Positions 26,194 to 34,199 of a DNA stretch of 64,000 bases are shown piece by piece (the stretch's first letter is position 1; each line of letters begins with the position of its first letter). The DNA lies in the IMG/VR virus record IMGVR_UViG_3300034374_007216, positions 1-64,000 of that record; one strand, 5' to 3'. The notes under the pieces were generated by a model, which worked only from the letters and a program-made list of their open reading frames with translations, was not told the origin of the DNA and did no database searches. The stretch comes from a virus. Position numbers and translations under genes: made by a program.

Positions 26194-28524
26194 TTACAAC
26201 TCCCGAAGAGTTCCCTTGTCTTTGAAATGTCTTGCCCTGTTTTCATGTTCTCCTTCAAGAGTTAATTTGCCACCTTCGGTGTGGCTGATGTCTTTATGGT
26301 CGTGGCTACCGTATATGCCACGCTTTCTTCGTTCTTGGTTAAGTTGCTCTCTATACTTTATTCTTTCGGGGCTGGACTCATACTTCTTGTCGTACTCCAA
26401 CTTGTGCCGCTTGGCTTCGGGGCTTACACGCTCTTTGAGCAGTTGAAAGGCGATTTCCATAGGTTCGCTGGCGAGTTTCTTCCATTGAGAGGGGTGTACT
26501 GCGTGCGCTCTTACGGGGTCAAGGAGGCCATCGGGTTTAGTATCACCAAAATCAATACCACCGGGCATTTCCGCTTGCGAGTCTTGCCATGCGTCAAACA
26601 TTATTTCCATTACTGCTCGGTCTAATTCCTCTTTTGTAGTAGGAAAATGATTTTGAAAAGCCATATTCATGAAGTAATTTCCTTGATTATTCAAAAAGGA
26701 TAACTTGTCATCATCACTCATGTTTTCCACATAATCCCACAAAGAATTGGTAGTAGCAATAAGTTGTTCATCTGCTTCATCATTCCATATTTGTTCATGA
26801 GGATGAATGTACTCTTCGTCTTGATAATCAATGTCTTCCTTGAGCAGTTGGAAGGCGATGTTCATTGGTTCGCTGGCGAGTTTTTCATCTTCATTTTCTG
26901 CTTCTTCATTTTCTGGCTCTTGCTTTTTAGGCAACCGCACAGTTAATGGTTTTCTGTTTGTATATACATTAACAGGGTTTGCAATTCCCATTCTTTTTCT
27001 TTCTTCATTTGCCGCCTGTAATTCATCTAATCTATTTTGCCATAACATTTCGCCTCTTTTCTTATCATCTGCTCTTTTTTCCCAATAGGTTAAGGGTACG
27101 AAATCTGGCGATGACTCATTAGTTGTTCTAAAATTTAAATGATTTCTGCCGGTATCTCTCATAGTATTTTTTAAATTGTTAATAAATCTTACATCCATAT
27201 CATCCGGTTTATCCAAACCTAATGGATAATTGGGTAAATTTTCCATTGGTGCTATATTTTCATTCAATCTAAATCGGGGGCTGAATAACCGGTAGCGGAG
27301 TAATTGACTATAATCATTTTTGAGCAACCGCAAAGCGATGTCCATTGGTTCGCCTGTGTATTTCATTTGGTCGGCTTCACTAAAACCAGCATTATCACAC
27401 ATTTCATCATATAATTCATATTCCATTATTTCTTCACAACTTGCGTTTTCAACTTCTTCTATCAAAGATTCCATATATTTTAACGCTTCGTGCTTATGCG
27501 GAGTTTCATATTCGGGGTCATTTTCCTCACCAAAAGTCCAATTAGGCCCATCTTCATCTTCATCTTCAATTATCTGATTTAGGTAATTTTGGTAATCTGA
27601 AAGTATTTCTGTTCTAACAGTTTCAGCACAAGAGCAAGGGTCATTATTTTCTATTGTTTGCATATCTATCATGGGTGTATCTTCTTGCATTGGTGCTTGC
27701 TCTTCAACACTTTGAGTCATTGGAGGTTGCAATTCAAGGCTTTGTTTGAGCAGTTGGAAGGCGATTTCCATTGGTTCACCTTTTGGAAATGTAAAATCCG
27801 TTAATGGTTCATTTAAAAGTTGTTGATTTTTACTCCATTGTTGAAATGGGTCGTGAAAATCCTCAATAGATTCCCATGATTGAGGTGTTCGCTCAAGAGT
27901 AACGGGTGAAACATCTTCACTAAGAACAGGTGGTATTCCATATGCTATCAATTGTTTTGCGGCTTCAATTTCCTTTTCTTTTAATTCATCAATAGATAAA
28001 TTATTCGTTGGCATTAAAGCAGTTGCCGCCATTCTTAATGCATGAAAATCTATAGGTCTGTTTGTAATTCTTTGAATATCACTTTCTGGTACATCGCCAT
28101 AAATTATACCTTCGGGTTGCAAGACTTCTGCATATCTTTGTGGTGTATTTTTACCTTCAAACCCATAAAGATGCAACGGTCTATTTCCATGCTTGTAACT
28201 TGAAGGCACATCTGCTTTTGAATGCGATTGAAAATCGGGATTGAATGAAAATAATTCTGCGGGATATGTAAAACGGCCACCTAAAGGTACTCCGTCTAAT
28301 TCCAAAGGTAATTTATCTATATTTTTGTGTCGAGCGTATCTTAGGTTATTTCTAAAAAATACATTTTCTCCACTCATTAACGACCTTGCTTCTGCTGGTG
28401 TTTTGTATTCTGCTGGTTGCATTCTAAGTGAATGTATGCTTCCACCTAACGGGTTCACATCTTCAAGATACTGCCGATACTCTTGGGGCGAAATGTACGC
28501 TTTGCGTATCGCCACCTTCCGCAT
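26194..28524 (-). CDS. Multi-module protein with four internal EPMxIAxxLLK tags
   Basis: 776 residues. The N-terminus MRKVAIRKAYISPQEY resembles that of the divergent gene. Four helix tags are encoded at about 26430-26475 (SEPMEIAFQLLKER), 26833-26880 (SEPMNIAFQLLKED), 27317-27358 (GEPMDIALRLLKND) and 27747-27787 (GEPMEIAFQLLKQS). They separate an N-terminal globular module of about 240 residues and several shorter acidic modules. The DNA of the tags is also conserved (GAGCAGTTGGAAGGCGAT on the plus strand), suggesting recent duplication or recombination. No enzyme motif is certain. It could be a processed polyprotein or a virion cargo protein. Confidence 0.78.
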   Translation of the reverse strand: MRKVAIRKAYISPQEYRQYLEDVNPLGGSIHSLRMQPAEYKTPAEARSLMSGENVFFRNNLRYARHKNIDKLPLELDGVPLGGRFTYPAELFSFNPDFQSHSKADVPSSYKHGNRPLHLYGFEGKNTPQRYAEVLQPEGIIYGDVPESDIQRITNRPIDFHALRMAATALMPTNNLSIDELKEKEIEAAKQLIAYGIPPVLSEDVSPVTLERTPQSWESIEDFHDPFQQWSKNQQLLNEPLTDFTFPKGEPMEIAFQLLKQSLELQPPMTQSVEEQAPMQEDTPMIDMQTIENNDPCSCAETVRTEILSDYQNYLNQIIEDEDEDGPNWTFGEENDPEYETPHKHEALKYMESLIEEVENASCEEIMEYELYDEMCDNAGFSEADQMKYTGEPMDIALRLLKNDYSQLLRYRLFSPRFRLNENIAPMENLPNYPLGLDKPDDMDVRFINNLKNTMRDTGRNHLNFRTTNESSPDFVPLTYWEKRADDKKRGEMLWQNRLDELQAANEERKRMGIANPVNVYTNRKPLTVRLPKKQEPENEEAENEDEKLASEPMNIAFQLLKEDIDYQDEEYIHPHEQIWNDEADEQLIATTNSLWDYVENMSDDDKLSFLNNQGNYFMNMAFQNHFPTTKEELDRAVMEIMFDAWQDSQAEMPGGIDFGDTKPDGLLDPVRAHAVHPSQWKKLASEPMEIAFQLLKERVSPEAKRHKLEYDKKYESSPERIKYREQLNQERRKRGIYGSHDHKDISHTEGGKLTLEGEHENRARHFKDKGTLREL

Positions 28525-28540
28525 GGTATTTCTAAACGCC

Positions 28541-28558
28541 CATAAATTAAAGAATTAT
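28541..28558. promoter_or_regulatory. Divergent promoter region between the two tag-bearing genes
   Basis: The 45-51 bases between the divergent starts contain an A+T-only run (ATAAATTAAAGAATTAT). On each strand this is placed about 20-30 bases before a start codon, where an archaeal TATA box would lie for a leaderless or short-leader transcript. No Shine-Dalgarno-like sequence precedes either start, which supports leaderless initiation. The 22-base early-type promoter is absent here. Confidence 0.45.
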
Positions 28559-28575
28559 CGCCTTATGCGATGTGC

Positions 28576-30453
28576 ATGAGTCGTGTTGCTGTCAAGAAAG
28601 GCAACGACGACATCGAGAAAGAATTAGCCGGAACTGTTGGTGGAGCGGCGGCTGGTAGGTTGGCTGGTGCGGCTATTGGTAGTATTGTACCGGGAGTAGG
28701 CACTGTTATTGGTGGTATGTTAGGTGGTGCTTTAGGAGCAAAAGTTGGAGATAAAATTACTGATGCGGCGGGTGTTGGAGGTCAAGCCCCAAGTAGTACA
28801 CAAAACTCGATGGCATCTTCATCAATGGCTACATCGGGTTCGGACAACACTCAAGCAGGTCAAGAAGACAACGCCGAACAATTATCCGCCCAACAATCAG
28901 CCGCTCAAAGAGCAGGTGGGGCGGCGATGGCAATAGGCCAACATTTTGCACAGCAACAACAAATGCAACAACAGAACAATCAACAAATGGCTGAAAAGGC
29001 TAAGCAAAATTCACAAATTCAAACAGGCGAGCCGATGGATATGTCATGGCGTTTGTTAAAAGATATTTATTTTAATCAATTATACAATAAACCAGAATAT
29101 GCTCAAGCAAGACAACAAATCATTGATGCGGCTATTGAAAACATGCAAAATGTTCAATATTCACCAGATACTCATGCAAGGATTCGTGCCGGATTTCCGG
29201 GGTATGAACCATCTCATACAATAAATGGTCGAAATTTTTATACAGATGAACTTGGTCAAGATATAGATGCTCGATACCCCGAAGATTACATGTATGACCA
29301 AGAACATAGTAACCAAAAAAGATTTCCCGGCATGGTTAATATTCCACCATATCATTTAATGGATGCTATGAAAAATTTTGTTGATTGGGAAAATATACCT
29401 TTAGTCACAGAAGGTGAAAAAGTAGGTCAAAAAAAAGATGTAGGAATTGAAAATCTATTTGGTATTGGTACACCATATAAACGACAAGAACCTTATCGTG
29501 GTGTTTTACAAGAAAGATTAGGAGGATTACCTTCTGTTAAAACATTTCTTGGTAGGGATATGAGATATAAACCAGAAAGTACAGAAAATATTCACCATAG
29601 TTATTTTATGCATCCTAATTTAGAGCGTGGGCAAAATTTGCTTGAAGCAAATATTGAAAGACAAAAAGAACAAAAACGATTAGCAGAAGAAGCAGAAGCA
29701 GAACAAAAACGATTAGCAGAAGAACAACGAATAAAAGATGAAAATAGAAAAAGACAACAAGCGATAAATAGAGAAACAAGGAAAAAGAAAAAATTAGCCG
29801 ATGAAGCAGGTTTAACTGTTGAAGAATGGGAAAAAGCAGAAGAAGAAAGAATAAAAAGAGAGAAAAAAGAAGAAAAAGCAAGAATAAAAGCAGAAAAAGA
29901 ACAAAAATTACAAGAAACAATTGCAGAAAACCAACGAATAATTCAAGCAAAAATTCAAGCAAAAATAGAACGAAACAAAAGAGAAGAAAATTTCCCAAAC
30001 GATGTTAATGAAGTTCCCGAAGATGTTTTAAATACAGAAGAAGGGCGTAAAATAGCATCTAAATGGGAAAGAATTGGAAATAGAGTTTATTATAATAAAA
30101 GTCCTGTTGAAGACATGACTGATATAAGAAATGCGTGGAACATAGATTGGAAAGAAAAAGTTCTTGCTGTTGCTGTTGGGCGTAAATTAGGTTATATTAA
30201 AAAATCCGAACCAATGGATTTGGCTTGGCAACTTCTTAAAAATGAACTACAACTTCCACTTCGCTTAGGAGAAAAAATTCGTGAAGATGTCATGGCACTT
30301 GACAGGCAACACAAAATAATGGACAATCCCGATGGCACGCTAATTCAAAACATTCATCCCGACATGGAAAATGTCGTTAAGTTGCTCACAAATATGGAAG
30401 CCGATAAACAACCTGTACCTACACGGCCTTCAAGACCTGCATACCTGTTTTGA
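28576..30453 (+). CDS. Glycine-zipper, long-helix protein with two tags, probable internal or ejection protein
   Basis: 625 residues from ATG 28576 (ATG 28570 also possible). The start MSRVAVKKG parallels the divergent gene. Residues 18-70 are a glycine-zipper-like hydrophobic stretch (GTVGGAAAGRLAGAAIGSIV, then GGMLGGALGAKVGD). A Gln-rich stretch follows, then tag one GEPMDMSWRLLKD (29026-29066). After a globular part there is a very long Lys/Glu/Arg/Gln helix (about residues 350-480), and tag two SEPMDLAWQLLKN lies near the end (30206-30247). Membrane-inserting zipper plus long helix resembles DNA-ejection proteins; this is inference. The 3' end overlaps the HMG-CoA lyase gene by 35 bases. 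Confidence 0.8.
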   Translation: MSRVAVKKGNDDIEKELAGTVGGAAAGRLAGAAIGSIVPGVGTVIGGMLGGALGAKVGDKITDAAGVGGQAPSSTQNSMASSSMATSGSDNTQAGQEDNAEQLSAQQSAAQRAGGAAMAIGQHFAQQQQMQQQNNQQMAEKAKQNSQIQTGEPMDMSWRLLKDIYFNQLYNKPEYAQARQQIIDAAIENMQNVQYSPDTHARIRAGFPGYEPSHTINGRNFYTDELGQDIDARYPEDYMYDQEHSNQKRFPGMVNIPPYHLMDAMKNFVDWENIPLVTEGEKVGQKKDVGIENLFGIGTPYKRQEPYRGVLQERLGGLPSVKTFLGRDMRYKPESTENIHHSYFMHPNLERGQNLLEANIERQKEQKRLAEEAEAEQKRLAEEQRIKDENRKRQQAINRETRKKKKLADEAGLTVEEWEKAEEERIKREKKEEKARIKAEKEQKLQETIAENQRIIQAKIQAKIERNKREENFPNDVNEVPEDVLNTEEGRKIASKWERIGNRVYYNKSPVEDMTDIRNAWNIDWKEKVLAVAVGRKLGYIKKSEPMDLAWQLLKNELQLPLRLGEKIREDVMALDRQHKIMDNPDGTLIQNIHPDMENVVKLLTNMEADKQPVPTRPSRPAYLF

Positions 30454-31255
30454 TTTCATCAACAATTGCTGATGAAATTTTTAGTTTCTCTTCATTTACG
30501 CCTGTTTCAAAACCCCACACATGAAGGTACTTCACAAGTTTTTCAGTTGAAATGTTTGCACCACTTTTTTCGGCAAAAGGACAACCACCAAGCCCTCCTA
30601 TGCTACTATCGAATTCAGTAATGCCGTAAAACAAACCGCTTTGAATTATTTTTATAGCCTTTTCTTCATCTCCTTTATGGTGCAAGTGCAACGCAGGTTT
30701 TATTTTCTCAGCAATTGAAATGCTTGCCATGTCTTTCACCTGCCAAATTTCACCGATGCCTACGGTGTCTGCAAACACAACCGTCGAGCCAAATAATTTT
30801 GCATCACGAATACAATTTTTCAATACTAAGTTTGTAACTTTACCGGTGTACGGAGAGCCAAACGCCATGCTAAGATACACTCGCACATTTTCTTTTGGCA
30901 CACCATTGAGCATCGTTTGATACATTTGCACAATTTCACTGCGAGTCTTTTTCATGTTTCGCATGTTAAATTCTTCACACGGTGAAAACACGATGTTGAA
31001 TTTTTCCGCCCCTGCCGCTTTTGCTCGGTCAAAGCCACGCTGATTCATGACAAGTACGCCGCCATGCTGAAACACCTGCTCCGCATCAGCCATCTGCGGA
31101 ACAAGTTTAGGGTGAGCGAAACTTACTTCTTCGACGCTCTCCAACCCCGCATCGTAAAGTGAATGGATAAGACGCACTTTAGTTTCAGTGTCAATAATTT
31201 GTTTGATATTTTGTAATCCATCTCTCGGACCTACTTCGTACACTGAAACACGCAT
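30419..31255 (-). CDS. mvaB: HMG-CoA lyase-like enzyme (HMGL TIM barrel)
   Basis: 278 residues, slightly shorter than the usual 295-300. It follows HMG-CoA lyase along its length: VGPRDGLQN (Arg11, Asp12), VSFAHPKLVPQMADAE, VRVYLSMAFGSPYTGKV, FADTVGIG, the metal-binding pair His190/His192 in ALHLHH, the catalytic-loop signature GGLGGCPFA (Cys225) and SGANISTE (Asn234). The enzyme splits 3-hydroxy-3-methylglutaryl-CoA to acetoacetate and acetyl-CoA in leucine breakdown and links to archaeal isoprenoid precursors. The catalytic residues look intact, so it is probably an active auxiliary metabolic gene. It is last in a leftward trio with two tag proteins. Other HMGL-family lyases are possible. 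Confidence 0.88.
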   Translation of the reverse strand: MRVSVYEVGPRDGLQNIKQIIDTETKVRLIHSLYDAGLESVEEVSFAHPKLVPQMADAEQVFQHGGVLVMNQRGFDRAKAAGAEKFNIVFSPCEEFNMRNMKKTRSEIVQMYQTMLNGVPKENVRVYLSMAFGSPYTGKVTNLVLKNCIRDAKLFGSTVVFADTVGIGEIWQVKDMASISIAEKIKPALHLHHKGDEEKAIKIIQSGLFYGITEFDSSIGGLGGCPFAEKSGANISTEKLVKYLHVWGFETGVNEEKLKISSAIVDEIKTGMQVLKAV

Positions 31256-31285
31256 GGAATCATGAATGCTGTCGAAGTTTTAAAT

Positions 31286-31966
31286 TTATCTTCTTGAGTG
31301 GTATTGACTACCCATTCTTTGCATCATTCTGTTTCTTTGGGAGTTTGGACCGCCGCCTCGTCTTGGTCGTACTTGGACTTTTGGTGTTGTTTGAATTGGC
31401 TTGAAAACATCTCTTCGTGGTGCAGGTGGTTTGGGCGTTGGTCGTGCGGGGTTTGCTTGAGGGAATCTTGGTTGTTCTATTCTTGCAGGGCCTTCGGGGT
31501 CATATGTTGGTACATCTTCGACCATCCCCATTCCGCCCATTGGCGACCAACTTCTTTCTTGATTTACTTCACTCATAGGAGTTTCATCATCCCTTGCATA
31601 CTCTTGCACAGTGCCATCCCATAGCACTTTATCATTATAATGTGCTGGATGTAAAGGGTCATAGGGTAAAGTTTGGAACATTTCCCAATCTTCAACGGGT
31701 TGAATACCTCGACGCTGATTTATTTTTTGTGCCGCAATCAAACGGTTTGCGTCGCTTTGATTACCTGTATTACCCAAATAACTTAACGAAGGAGCGGAGT
31801 GAATTTGAGCACCTGTAGGAGTCATGCCCTGTTCTTCGTATGCTTGTCGGTAATCGGCCATACGCTCCGGTGTCATACGCAACCCACCCGCTCTTGCGGC
31901 GTGTTGTAGGTCTTCACGACTAAGGGCTTTGAGAAGTTCCCATGCTTGATTAAAAGCACTCGCCAT
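31286..31966 (-). CDS. Pro/Arg-rich protein with N-terminal tag
   Basis: 226 residues from ATG 31966, chosen because it puts the helix tag (MASAFNQAWELLKALS) at the N-terminus as in its neighbours. The middle is polar and probably globular (MTPERMADYRQAYEEQGM, NRLIAAQKINQRRGIQP). The last 70 residues are rich in Pro and Arg (RPTPKPPAPRRD, RPRRGGGPNSQRNRMMQRMG) and may bind nucleic acid. No family is recognised. Upstream spacing is short and lacks a clear ribosome-binding site. Confidence 0.75.
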   Translation of the reverse strand: MASAFNQAWELLKALSREDLQHAARAGGLRMTPERMADYRQAYEEQGMTPTGAQIHSAPSLSYLGNTGNQSDANRLIAAQKINQRRGIQPVEDWEMFQTLPYDPLHPAHYNDKVLWDGTVQEYARDDETPMSEVNQERSWSPMGGMGMVEDVPTYDPEGPARIEQPRFPQANPARPTPKPPAPRRDVFKPIQTTPKVQVRPRRGGGPNSQRNRMMQRMGSQYHSRR

Positions 31967-31998
31967 GCAAGTCGTACGAACATTTAGCATATAAAAAT

Positions 31999-32679
31999 TT
32001 AGAAATCTGTAAGTGATGTTTGCTTTGACGGGTCAAAGGGCTTAGATTTGTTACGAGTTCGGTCCATAAACGGATAAGCACCAATGTCATATTCTTTCAA
32101 TGGACTGTTTTCTGCGTAAGGAATTTCGGGTTCGTATAAAAATGAACTTGCTTCATGAATAGAATTATCATCGGGCCTTAAATTAGAAAAACTTAATCTA
32201 ACACCGGGTGGTAAATTTTGCATAAATTTTTCATGAAAGGAATGTGATTTTTCATTTCTGTTGTCGGATTCAATGTTATAACCTCTTGCTAAAATAGCAC
32301 GAATTAATTTGTCGTAATATCCTTGCCTTCTATAATTTGAATTTGTAAATCCTTGAAAATTTCGTAATGTGTTTTCACCTAAATCAACATCGGAAAGACC
32401 TGTAATAAAATGTTTATATTCTGGTGTTGCTAAATAAAAACCTGTTTGTCCATAATCGTTAAGATTTCTAACCAAAAGATTTGGGCGTGGCAAATAAATT
32501 TCCGGCTCTCTAAACGCCCATTCACCTTCCGAATCAGCCCAATCAATTACTTCTCCGGTGTTTGGGTCGAACCGTTTTTGACTAAACAATCCGGCGATTT
32601 GAGCCATAGTATTTTTATTGCTTAGTTGAGAAAATGGCGACTTAAGCAAGTTCCACGCTTGCTCAAACGGGGTCGCCAT
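31999..32679 (-). CDS. GNAT-like protein with N-terminal tag
   Basis: 226 residues. It begins MATPFEQAWNLLKSPFS, the helix tag. The C-terminal half has NSNYRRQGYYDKLIRAIL, the GNAT acetyl-CoA loop region, then NIESDNRNEKSHSFHEKFM, like the late strand and helix of phage GNAT-like proteins. It is the first gene of the leftward trio ending in the HMG-CoA lyase. A TATA-like run lies about 25 bases upstream. Acetyltransferase activity is plausible but not certain because the loop glycines are incomplete. Confidence 0.72.
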   Translation of the reverse strand: MATPFEQAWNLLKSPFSQLSNKNTMAQIAGLFSQKRFDPNTGEVIDWADSEGEWAFREPEIYLPRPNLLVRNLNDYGQTGFYLATPEYKHFITGLSDVDLGENTLRNFQGFTNSNYRRQGYYDKLIRAILARGYNIESDNRNEKSHSFHEKFMQNLPPGVRLSFSNLRPDDNSIHEASSFLYEPEIPYAENSPLKEYDIGAYPFMDRTRNKSKPFDPSKQTSLTDF

Positions 32680-32698
32680 AGCACAGGTATGAAGATTT

Positions 32699-32717
32699 TT
32701 TATTTTAAATTTTTTTT
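32699..32717 (-). promoter_or_regulatory. TATA-like promoter of the tag/HMG-CoA lyase operon
   Basis: The minus strand reads AAATTTAAAATAAAAAA ending about 20 bases before the ATG at 32679. This suits an archaeal TATA box driving a leaderless or nearly leaderless transcript. It differs from the 22-base promoter used by the rightward operons. Confidence 0.45.
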
Positions 32718-33177
32718 GGGAAGGCGTTTCATGATTTTTTGTCCGAGAGGTGTATGCGACTAAAAGAAGTGCTATGGGATAGCACTTTGCTATGCCTCCT
32801 TCTAAGGCGTGCTATGGGGTCTGTGCTATGGGGTGGTGGCTTGCAGTACCCCACTCTATAGACCGTTGTACTGCTTTGTGCTATGGCCTCAGCCCCTCCC
32901 GTCGTGCGTGCATGGGGCGTAGGGGCAGGGGCGTAGTGCGTCGTTCTATAGAGCCACCACCGTTGCACGCAAGCGTGTGCGTCTATGCAATTTGCATACG
33001 CCCTCCGCCCTAACCCCTATCCCATATACACCCGTAAAACGCAATCCCCCATGAATAGCGACCATTGACCCCAACCCATATGGGTGCGTTATGCACCTGC
33101 TTCACTGTGCTTTGTGCTTTGTGCTATGTGCATACGCTACATCATGCGTGAGGCAAAATCGGTGTATGGCATTGATT
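32718..33177. other. GC-rich non-coding island with hairpins and short repeats
   Basis: About 460 bases with no convincing gene, in clear contrast to the AT-rich genome. It has a perfect hairpin at 32767-32787 (9-base stem AAGTGCTAT, loop GGG), several copies of GTGCTATGGG, an inverted GGTGGTGGC...GCCACCACC pair about 115 bases apart, a perfect 7+1+7 palindrome TATGCAA-T-TTGCATA at 32984-32998, and repeated TGCTTTGTGCTT near 33108. It separates the leftward block from the rightward operons. It may be a regulatory or structured-RNA region; no known RNA is recognised. Confidence 0.5.
33071..33089 (+). repeat. 19-base inverted repeat, left copy
   Basis: CCAACCCATATGGGTGCGT occurs here and exactly in inverted orientation at 34288-34306. 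The pair flanks the single-gene transcription unit 33220-34062 with its promoter and terminator. The centre CCCATATGGG is itself palindromic, so each copy could be an operator. Confidence 0.7.
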
Positions 33178-33199
33178 AGTATATAAACTAACTAAGAAA
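33178..33199 (+). promoter_or_regulatory. Early-type promoter, copy 1
   Basis: AGTATATAAACTAACTAAG plus AAA, the only copy with TATATAAA in place of TATTTAAA. It lies 20 bases before the ATG of the 33220 gene, with GGTCGGTGA as ribosome-binding site in between. Confidence 0.8.
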
Positions 33200-33219
33200 T
33201 AGCAGGTCGGTGAAAAACC

Positions 33220-34062
33220 ATGAGCAAATACATGAAGCCCATAGACACAAGCCCAATAAACAGACAAGACGCATACGCAGTGCAACACAGCGTATGTGCA
33301 AACCGCATCAGCGAGTTCCTTGCGAGCAGGAGTGCAGAAGTATCTCTTCCGTACACTCGTGAGAGCGTACTCGCAGGTGTACCAACCTTCGCAACCAACT
33401 ACGAGCACGCTACCTTCACACAAGCAGAAATCCTTGTGTTCGCAAACCAATGCTTTGAGCATGTGCAAGCATACGGAACAGTTGCAGTGAAAGACCAAGT
33501 GCCTTCATATACGAGCACTGCGAAAGACTTCGCCAAAATGTTCGCCCTCACATACAAAGTGAGCAAGGGTGCAAATGAAGGTCAAGTACGCAACGGTGTT
33601 TTCCAAGCCCTTGCACAGTACCGACGAGCCATGAAGTCTGCACAAGCGAAAGACGAACTCAACACCTCACTCAATGCAGGTGTAGGATGGTTCGCTGATG
33701 GTGTCGTTGATGCAAACGGCGTTGCACGACCATACGCTGACGAATCTAAGGCTCGCAAAGCATGGGTACGCAAGCATATCGGTGAAGATTGGTGGGTTGG
33801 CCGTACTAAAGCGGACAAGCAATCACTCCTCGCAACCGCTAAAGTGTACAAGCAAGCCAATGCACTCGGCAAATCCGAGCAAGCACCTGCAAACACCTAC
33901 ACAATCCAAGCCGTCGAGAAAGCACATCACTCAACCATCAAGCGTATTGCTCGTGATATGAGTGGCGGCACGACCTTTGCAAGCAAGGACAAAGCGTTGC
34001 AGTACATCACTGACAACATCGCTCAATTCTATGCACTCGACTTGAGTGCATACAACCTTTGA
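33220..34062 (+). CDS. Probable highly expressed protein of unknown function in a single-gene unit
   Basis: 280 residues with no recognised domain. It is helical and Ala-rich (VRNGVFQALAQYRRAMKSAQ, KADKQSLLATAKVYKQANAL). Codon use differs from neighbours: many C-ending codons (AAC, TAC, CGC, ATC) and GC content clearly above the surrounding genes. It has its own promoter, a strong hairpin/T-tract terminator and flanking 19-base inverted repeats. Together these suggest a strongly expressed early protein or a recently acquired unit. It could be a DNA-binding or anti-host protein; nothing in the sequence decides this. Confidence 0.85.
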   Translation: MSKYMKPIDTSPINRQDAYAVQHSVCANRISEFLASRSAEVSLPYTRESVLAGVPTFATNYEHATFTQAEILVFANQCFEHVQAYGTVAVKDQVPSYTSTAKDFAKMFALTYKVSKGANEGQVRNGVFQALAQYRRAMKSAQAKDELNTSLNAGVGWFADGVVDANGVARPYADESKARKAWVRKHIGEDWWVGRTKADKQSLLATAKVYKQANALGKSEQAPANTYTIQAVEKAHHSTIKRIARDMSGGTTFASKDKALQYITDNIAQFYALDLSAYNL

Positions 34063-34131
34063 GTAGGCTCGCAGTAGTCCGTTTTCCTGACCCACTCACC
34101 CGTTGAGTGTTCTCATACGAGTTGTTGAGTG

Positions 34132-34153
34132 CATGAGGGCTTCGGCCCTCATG
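34132..34153 (+). terminator. Hairpin with TTCG loop downstream of the 33220 gene
   Basis: A perfect 9-base stem (CATGAGGGC) closed by a stable TTCG tetraloop, 70 bases after the stop codon. No T-run follows directly, so it may protect the transcript 3' end or act together with the second hairpin. Confidence 0.6.
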
Positions 34154-34164
34154 TACTCCCCTTT

Positions 34165-34199
34165 GGGCGTGGTCGCATAGGCGACCACGCCCTTTTTTT
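34165..34199 (+). terminator. Intrinsic-type terminator
   Basis: A perfect 12-base stem (GGGCGTGGTCGC), ATAG loop, then a run of seven T. It has the form of a bacterial rho-independent terminator; the T-run alone would suit archaeal termination. It ends the 33220 unit. Confidence 0.8.

Noticed and set aside
29615-29998. Long Leu/Phe-rich minus-strand frame
   Set aside because: It is the complement of the Lys/Glu-rich helix in the 28576 gene. The apparent hydrophobic protein is an artefact of AAG/GAA codons read backwards.
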